Below, piece by piece: positions 60,190 to 64,000 of a stretch of 64,000 nt of DNA. The stretch lies in NCBI GenBank assembly GCA_001596155.1, contig CP014771.1, forward strand, positions 1,054,001 through 1,118,000. The letters are read 5' to 3'. The position numbers and the translations under genes were made by a program. The DNA is from Hymenobacter psoromatis. GTDB taxonomy: Bacteria; Bacteroidota; Bacteroidia; Cytophagales; Hymenobacteraceae. Numbering within the stretch: position 1 is the first letter of the stretch; the number at the start of each line of letters is the position of its first letter. The notes under the pieces are model-generated. The model made no database searches, was not told the DNA's origin, and worked only from the letters and a program-made list of their open reading frames with translations.

Positions 60190-60294
60190 AACGGGGAGTA
60201 GCGCGAACTTTGTAGTTCGCGCTACTCCCCGCGCCGTTCTACTGGCTTTAACGGCGCGGGGACGCGAACTACAAAGTTCGCGCTACTCCCCGTT
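60190..60294. repeat. Double-hairpin palindrome (GGGGAGTAGCGCG type)
   Basis: Arms 60190-60238 and 60250-60294 pair with one 4-5-bp deletion in the right arm. Each arm also contains its own hairpin: GGGGAGTAGCGCGAAC-TTTGTA-GTTCGCGCTACTCCCC in the left copy. It lies between Bcp and hydrolase genes. Confidence 0.92.
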
Positions 60295-60368
60295 GTGTAA
60301 CAACAGTTAGTAAATTAGTGAGAAGTGAACAGGCAAGGCTGCATTTGTTCTCCATCTCACCTCCTCCC

Positions 60369-61319
60369 CTACTTCGTGAGCCAGCCGTTGGCATCCATCC
60401 AGTTTTGGAGGAGGTCCATCCACTGGGTCTTGGTGGTTTGGTTGTTCAGGCCGAAGCCGTGGCCGCCCTGGGGGTAGATGTGCATCTCGGCGGGCACGTG
60501 GTGGTGGTGCAGCGCCTGGTAAAAAATCAGGCTATTTTGCACGGGCACCGTCTTGTCATCTTCGGCGTGCACGAGGAAGACAGGGGGCGTTTGGGCGCTC
60601 ACCTGCAGCTCGTTGGAATACTGCCGAATCTGCTCGGCGCTGGGGCTGGTGCCCAGCAAATTATCGCGTGAGCCCTTGTGCATGATGCTGTCGGCGAAGC
60701 TGATGACCGGATACAGCAGCACCAGAAACGCTGGCCGCACCGAAGCCGGGCCGGGGTTGTCGCCCACCGGCCGGGCAAAATGGGTGCCCGCCGAAGAAGC
60801 CAGGTGCCCGCCCGCCGAGAAGCCCATCATGCCAATGCGCTCGGGATTGAGGTTGTATTTGGGGGCCAGCTGGCGCACCAGGCGCAGGGCCTGCTGGGCA
60901 TCGAGCAGCGGCGCAATGGATTTGTCGGTCTGGCTGTGGTCGTTGGGCAGGCGGTATTTGAGCACGAAGGCGGCCACGCCCATTTCGTTGAGGCGCTTGG
61001 CCACGTCGTAGCCCTCCTTATCAATGGCCAGCCGGGCGTAGCCGCCGCCGGGGCAAATGATAACCGACGTGCCAGTAGCTTTGGCGCGGTCGGGGATGAA
61101 GACCGTGAGCGTGGGCTGAATGACGTTGGAGATGCGCACGCCGGCCGCCTCCGTCACGCTGGCTTCCTGCACCTGGCTGGGCTTGGAATCGGGGATGACG
61201 CCCGAGTAGAGGGGTAGCACGGGCGCGGCCGTGCCGGCGGCTGTGGTTTGGGCGCGCAGGTGGGCGGGCAGGGCGAGGCTAAAAATCCCCAGGGCGAGCA
61301 GCAGGATGGTTTTTTTCAT
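60369..61319 (-). CDS. Exported alpha/beta hydrolase (acetyl-xylan-esterase / BD-FAE-like)
   Basis: A 316-aa secreted protein (signal ending HLRAQ). The triad is Ser in MGFSAGG, Asp in LVHAEDDKTVP and His in GGHGFG. Oxyanion-type motif ICPGGGYARLA precedes it. Patterns match carbohydrate esterases of the alpha/beta hydrolase family (xylan or feruloyl esters). The neighbouring peptidase is divergent. Confidence 0.85.
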   Translation of the reverse strand: MKKTILLLALGIFSLALPAHLRAQTTAAGTAAPVLPLYSGVIPDSKPSQVQEASVTEAAGVRISNVIQPTLTVFIPDRAKATGTSVIICPGGGYARLAIDKEGYDVAKRLNEMGVAAFVLKYRLPNDHSQTDKSIAPLLDAQQALRLVRQLAPKYNLNPERIGMMGFSAGGHLASSAGTHFARPVGDNPGPASVRPAFLVLLYPVISFADSIMHKGSRDNLLGTSPSAEQIRQYSNELQVSAQTPPVFLVHAEDDKTVPVQNSLIFYQALHHHHVPAEMHIYPQGGHGFGLNNQTTKTQWMDLLQNWMDANGWLTK

Positions 61320-61404
61320 AAATTTCAGGTTGTGGATAAAAGTGCGGGGGTAGGGCGACCAAGGAGTGCGGCCGCACGGCCGGCGCGCCGCCTACCTTTC
61401 GGAT

Positions 61405-63273
61405 ATGAAAACGCGCTATTCCGAATTTCGTTTTGCCCGGCCCTGGCCGGTGCTGGCCGCGCTGCTCACCGCCTGCGCCCCCACGGCAAAGGTTCCGGTG
61501 GCTACTGCCCCCGCGCCGCCGGCCGCCGCGGCCGCCCCTACCCCTCCCGATTACCGCGCCCAGGCCGAGGCCTTTCTGGCAACTTATACGGCTGAGTATG
61601 TGCGCCTCTACACGCAGTCGAGCGAGGCCGAGTGGACCAGCAACACGCACATCGTGCCCGGCGACACCACCAACGCCGGCCGCACCGCCCGCGCCAACGA
61701 GCGCATGGCCGCCTTCGCCGGCTCGGCCGCAAACATTGCCCGGCTGCGCGAATTACTGGCCCACAAAGACCAGCTGACGCCGCTGCAAACCAAGCAGCTT
61801 GAAACGGCGCTCTACAACGCCGCCAACTCGCCCCAGACCGTGGCCGACCTGGTGAAGCGCCGCATCAAGGCCGAGGCGGCGCAGACCGAAAAGCTCTACG
61901 GCTTCGACTATAAATACGCGGGCAAGAGCGTCACTACCAACGACATCGACGCGCTGCTGCGCACCGAAACCAACCCGCGCAAGCGCCAGCAAATCTGGGA
62001 GGCCAGCAAAGAAATCGGCCCCACGCTCAAGCCGGGTTTGCTGAACCTGCGCGACCTGCGCAACCAGACCGTGCAGGCGCTGGGCTACCCCGATTTTTTC
62101 TCGTACCAGGCCAGTGACTACGGCCTCACCCGCGAGGAAATGATGCAGCTCGTGCGCAAGCTCAACGACGAGCTGCGCCCGCTCTACCGCGAGCTGCACA
62201 CCTACGCCCGCTACGAATTGGCCAAAAAATACCACGCCAAACAGGTGCCCGACTACCTGCCCGCCTCCTGGCTGCCCAACCGCTGGGGCCAGGACTGGGG
62301 CAGCCTGGTGACCGTAAAAGGCATTAACCTCAACGCCGCCATCGCCAAAAAAGGCCCCGAGTGGCCCGTGCGGCAGGCCGAGCGTTTTTACGAAAGCCTG
62401 GGCTTCCCGGCGCTGCCGCCCAGCTTCTACGAGAAGAGCAGCCTCTACCCCCTACCCCCCGGCGCGGCCTACAAGAAGAACAACCACGCCTCGGCCTGGC
62501 ACATGGACCTGAACCAGGACGTGCGCAGCCTGATGAGTGTGGAGCCCAACACCGAGTGGTACGAAACCACCCACCACGAGCTGGGCCACATCTATTACTA
62601 CCTCACTTACACTAACCCCGACGTGCCGCCGCTGCTGCGCCAGGGCGCCAACCGCGCCTACCACGAAGCCATCGGCAGCATGATGGGCCTGGCGGCCCAG
62701 CAAAAGCCCTTTTTGGTGGGCCTGGGGCTGGTGGATGCTAAAACCCAGACCGACCAAACCCAGCAGCTGCTGAAGGAGGCGCTGCAATACGTGCCGTTTA
62801 TCCCGTTTGCCTCGGGCGTAATGAGCGAGTGGGAAAACGCTTTTTATGCCGAAAACCTGCCCGCCGACCAGCTCAACGCCAAGTGGTGGGCGCTCTGCAA
62901 GCAGTATCAGGGCATGGTGCCCCCTACCCCCCGCGGCGAGGAATACCTCGACCCGGCCACCAAAACCCACATCAACGACGACCCCGCGCAGTACTACGAC
63001 TACGCCCTGAGCTACGTGCTGCTGTTTCAGCTGCACGACCACATTGCCCGCCAGATTCTGCACCAGGACCCGCACGCCACCAACTACTACGGCAGCCGCG
63101 AAGTCGGCCGGTTTTTGCAGGATATCATGCGCCCCGGCAGCAGCCGCGACTGGCGCGTGGTGCTGAAAGAAAAGACCGGCGAAGACCTCTCAGCCCGCGC
63201 GATGGTGGATTATTTTCAGCCCCTGATGACCTATCTGCAAGCGCAAAACAAGGGGCGCAACTACACGATGTAA
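61405..63273 (+). CDS. M2-family peptidyl-dipeptidase (ACE-like metalloprotease)
   Basis: A 622-aa exported lipoprotein-like protein from ATG 61405 (ALLTACAPTA lipobox). The active site is HHELGHIYYY (His391, Glu392, His395) with a downstream Glu in AYHEAIGSMMG as third zinc ligand. ACE-like residues LYKYAGKS-type and QYYDYALSY are also present. It removes dipeptides from peptide C-termini. Its length and layout match bacterial M2 peptidases. Confidence 0.92.
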   Translation: MKTRYSEFRFARPWPVLAALLTACAPTAKVPVATAPAPPAAAAAPTPPDYRAQAEAFLATYTAEYVRLYTQSSEAEWTSNTHIVPGDTTNAGRTARANERMAAFAGSAANIARLRELLAHKDQLTPLQTKQLETALYNAANSPQTVADLVKRRIKAEAAQTEKLYGFDYKYAGKSVTTNDIDALLRTETNPRKRQQIWEASKEIGPTLKPGLLNLRDLRNQTVQALGYPDFFSYQASDYGLTREEMMQLVRKLNDELRPLYRELHTYARYELAKKYHAKQVPDYLPASWLPNRWGQDWGSLVTVKGINLNAAIAKKGPEWPVRQAERFYESLGFPALPPSFYEKSSLYPLPPGAAYKKNNHASAWHMDLNQDVRSLMSVEPNTEWYETTHHELGHIYYYLTYTNPDVPPLLRQGANRAYHEAIGSMMGLAAQQKPFLVGLGLVDAKTQTDQTQQLLKEALQYVPFIPFASGVMSEWENAFYAENLPADQLNAKWWALCKQYQGMVPPTPRGEEYLDPATKTHINDDPAQYYDYALSYVLLFQLHDHIARQILHQDPHATNYYGSREVGRFLQDIMRPGSSRDWRVVLKEKTGEDLSARAMVDYFQPLMTYLQAQNKGRNYTM

Positions 63274-63524
63274 CCGGCTGGTAGCCCGCGCGAATAATAA
63301 ATTCAGCCCAAGTAGCAAGACAAAAGCAATGCGTGGCGAGGCTGATGTTTCTACTTGATTATCAGCCTGCTACGGTCTAGCTATTGGCTACTTACCTACT
63401 TCTACTTTAGCAGGTTAGCGTGTTTTTATCGCAGAAAACACCTGCATTGGAAGCCGTTGCGAGCAGCAGTTTATAGCCTACCAAAGCCAGGGCTTAAAAC
63501 GTGCGGGGAATTTACTGGACCTCT

Positions 63525-64000
63525 TCAATACGTGAATGCCCTACCCCCTACCATCACCTCCTGCGTCTGCGCATCGAAAGTGGCTTTGAGGCCGGTGTGG
63601 GCGGCTGCCGTGGTCATGATGTTGGCGATGGAGTGGCTGTAGCCGGCCTCCACGGGCGCGTGGGGCGGTTGGCGGCTGCGTATGCACTCCATCCAGTTGC
63701 GGATGTGGTTGGAGGTGAGCACGTCGCCGCCGGTATTGGCCGAGGCTACTACGGTTTCGGTGCTGGCCAGGCTGAATTCGGGCAGCAGGTTGGGCGGCAG
63801 GTGCATGGCGTCGGCGAAGGGCTTGGTGAGGCCGCCGGTGGGCGACACGCGGTTGGTATTCAGGTTCAGCTCGCCGCCGTTGGAGTAGTAGATTTCGGCC
63901 GGATGCTCGTCGCCGTTGTCCATGCGCGAGGCAAACGTGACCTGGAAGCCGGTGCTCGGGTCGGCGGCCGGGCCGTAGTCGAACACCGCCGTGATGGTGT
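63525..64000 (-). CDS. Gfo/Idh/MocA-family oxidoreductase (partial, C-terminal part only)
   Basis: The frame runs from the stop at 63525 to the right window edge and reads back into VFDYGPAADPSTGFQVTFAS. The C-terminal signature RNWMECIRSRQPPHAPVEAG...HSIANIMTTAA is that of Gfo/Idh/MocA dehydrogenases, which oxidise or reduce sugars using NAD(P) bound in the missing N-terminal half. The gene ends about 250 bp after the M2 peptidase stop and is convergent with it. Confidence 0.85.
   Translation of the reverse strand, partial: TITAVFDYGPAADPSTGFQVTFASRMDNGDEHPAEIYYSNGGELNLNTNRVSPTGGLTKPFADAMHLPPNLLPEFSLASTETVVASANTGGDVLTSNHIRNWMECIRSRQPPHAPVEAGYSHSIANIMTTAAAHTGLKATFDAQTQEVMVGGRAFTY

Noticed and set aside
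19725..60294. CRISPR array
   Set aside because: The repeats are isolated palindromes kilobases apart, with no regular spacers and no cas genes besides an unclassified helicase.
63339..63368. Possible terminator (AGGCTGAT / ATCAGCCT) after the M2 peptidase gene
   Set aside because: Only an 8-bp stem with a 14-nt loop and no T run; too weak to list as a feature.
1..64000. tRNA or rRNA genes
   Set aside because: No cloverleaf-like or rRNA-like sequence was noticed by eye; a dedicated search was not possible.

Overview
The window looks like a chromosomal stretch of a Hymenobacter-like member of the Bacteroidota (order Cytophagales). The reasons are high GC, TAnnTTTG-type -7 promoter elements, an LptD-like protein, an MCE protein, a branched-chain or propionyl-type acyl-CoA carboxylase, a bc-caa3 respiratory cluster, and the very frequent word CTACCCC. 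This placement is inferred from gene content; no marker gene such as 16S rRNA is present.

Region 1 (1-14.5 kb) is a defence island. A large SF2 helicase, cut by the left window edge, is divergent from a WYL-domain regulator. The regulator is followed by a 77-aa protein, a zinc-hook SMC/Rad50-like ATPase, and a complete Wadjet (JetABCD) anti-plasmid system, all on the + strand with short spacings or overlaps. An IS630-family element (6189-7198, TA target duplication) has split the ATPase; removing it restores one 794-aa frame that ends right at the start of jetA. The ATPase, and probably the 77-aa protein and WYL regulator, therefore look like an accessory module of the Wadjet operon. This is the best candidate here for an undescribed system.

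Region 2 (14.5-20.2 kb) holds a GntR/ABC transporter operon, a GH1-type glycosidase, an SDR oxidoreductase and a SpoIIAA/STAS-like protein. Region 3 (20.4-27.4 kb) is a respiratory cluster: caa3 oxidase subunits II, I and III, a CtaG assembly factor, a small membrane protein, a Rieske protein and a cytochrome b with a fused cytochrome c domain. Region 4 (27.4-53.9 kb) is mostly housekeeping and envelope genes: DnaJ-like protein, acyl-CoA carboxylase, MCE protein, amidase, LptD-like protein, RNA ligase-like protein, AsmA-like protein, YncE/phosphoesterase, a DUF5117-type metalloprotease and an RND efflux operon. An AT-rich orphan gene is embedded at 28.6-29.2 kb.

Region 5 (53.9-58.4 kb) is a second accessory zone. 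It has a ParE-like toxin/antitoxin pair, a TonB-domain protein, a SUKH-family immunity protein, and a CdiI-like immunity gene split by an intact ISAs1-family element with a 10-bp target duplication. Region 6 (58.4-64 kb) has a SemiSWEET, a methyltransferase, a Bcp peroxiredoxin, an alpha/beta hydrolase, an M2 peptidase and the end of a Gfo/Idh/MocA oxidoreductase.

Twelve long intergenic palindromes are scattered through the window. At least five belong to one superfamily (GTCATnnnGAGC...nnnATC) whose inner mini-stems covary (TTGC/GCAA, TTCC/GGAA, ATGCT/AGCAT). Four lie inside the respiratory cluster and one lies inside the Wadjet operon.
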